NCBI GenBank assembly: GCA_017530275.1
Contig: JAFXMP010000219.1
Coordinates: 1 to 23,764, forward strand
Source of the DNA: Clostridia bacterium
Lineage (GTDB): Bacteria; Bacillota_A; Clostridia; Christensenellales; Aristaeellaceae
DNA: 23,764 bases
Reading direction: 5' to 3'
Shown here: one piece after another, positions 23,624-23,764 of the stretch
Numbering within the stretch: position 1 is the stretch's first letter
Layout of the letters: every line of letters begins with the position of its first letter
Made by a program: the position numbers and the translations under genes
The notes under the pieces: generated by a model
Told to the model about the DNA's origin: nothing
Database searches by the model: none
What the model saw: the letters and a program-made list of their open reading frames with translations, nothing else

Positions 23624-23689
23624 CAAATCGCCCTCCTCAGCGTTTCCAGCAGCACACGCAGTAACGATATCAACAGAATATCACTCCTG

Positions 23690-23764
23690 TCAGATCGTAT
23701 CCATGAAGGTTCGTTCGATGCGGCAGAATAGCACAAGGCCGAGGAAGAAAAGCAGCAGGCTGAC
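23690..23764 (-). CDS. C-terminal end of an ABC-2 type polysaccharide export permease (Wzm-like), partial
   Basis: The last 24 codons of a gene that begins outside the window are visible: a hydrophobic helix (VSLLLFFLGLVLF) followed by CRIERTFMDTI and TGA at 23690-23692. A final membrane helix ending in ERTFxDT is typical of ABC-2 permeases of the Wzm/TagG group in Bacillota. It fits as partner of the Wzt-type ATPase at 20274-21575. Confidence 0.65.
   Translation of the reverse strand, partial: VSLLLFFLGLVLFCRIERTFMDTI

Noticed and set aside
1..23764. CRISPR arrays, tRNA, rRNA, insertion sequences
   Set aside because: No regularly spaced repeats, cloverleaf-like genes or transposase motifs were seen on either strand by reading.

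Overview
The window looks like chromosomal DNA from a moderately GC-rich Bacillota, most likely a Clostridia-class gut or rumen anaerobe. The reasons are very strong AGGAGG-type ribosome binding sites, several GTG/TTG starts, and proteins typical of that group: PF14196 'ATC hydrolase'-like proteins, short WVNQY-type HTH proteins and Wzt-type exporters. No tRNA, rRNA, CRISPR array or intact mobile element was seen. Family assignments come from reading the translations, not from searches.

Layout. (1) 1-778: 3' part of a PfkB sugar kinase and its terminator. (2) 822-1347: a start-less coding remnant on + and a truncated ketopantoate-reductase-like remnant on -, sharing a hairpin. (3) 1360-9258, minus strand: one long tightly packed operon read leftward from a clear promoter at 9231-9258. 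In order of transcription it holds a small HTH protein, a short membrane protein, an MBL-fold hydrolase, a ZIP metal transporter, two methyltransferase/ATC-hydrolase-like pairs, an HSL-type alpha/beta-hydrolase, three tandem related membrane proteins, a third ATC-hydrolase-like protein and the panE-like remnant. Matching 16-bp palindromes lie at both ends of the HTH gene. I do not recognise this operon as a described pathway; it is the best candidate for an undescribed system. The mix suggests modification or hydrolysis of a small thiol, thiazoline or lipid-like compound at the membrane, but that is inference.

(4) 9382-17565, plus strand: a type I restriction-modification island, fic-hsdM-hsdS-rhuM-hsdR. 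fic and hsdM overlap by ATGA. hsdS ends at an in-frame TAA 18 codons before its natural end, and rhuM is frameshifted near its 3' end, while fic, hsdM and hsdR look intact. (5) 17578-19313: a decayed stretch with a start-less remnant, an intact small serine hydrolase, and a DUF262 fragment joined to the 3' end of another gene, closed by a strong terminator. (6) 19342-23764, minus strand: a cell-surface polysaccharide operon with the tail of an ABC-2 permease, a GT32-type and two GT2 glycosyltransferases, and a Wzt-type ATPase with a C-terminal cargo domain.

The operons in (3) and (4) diverge from the 9225-9504 intergenic region. The broken fragments around both suggest an accessory region with repeated insertion and deletion.
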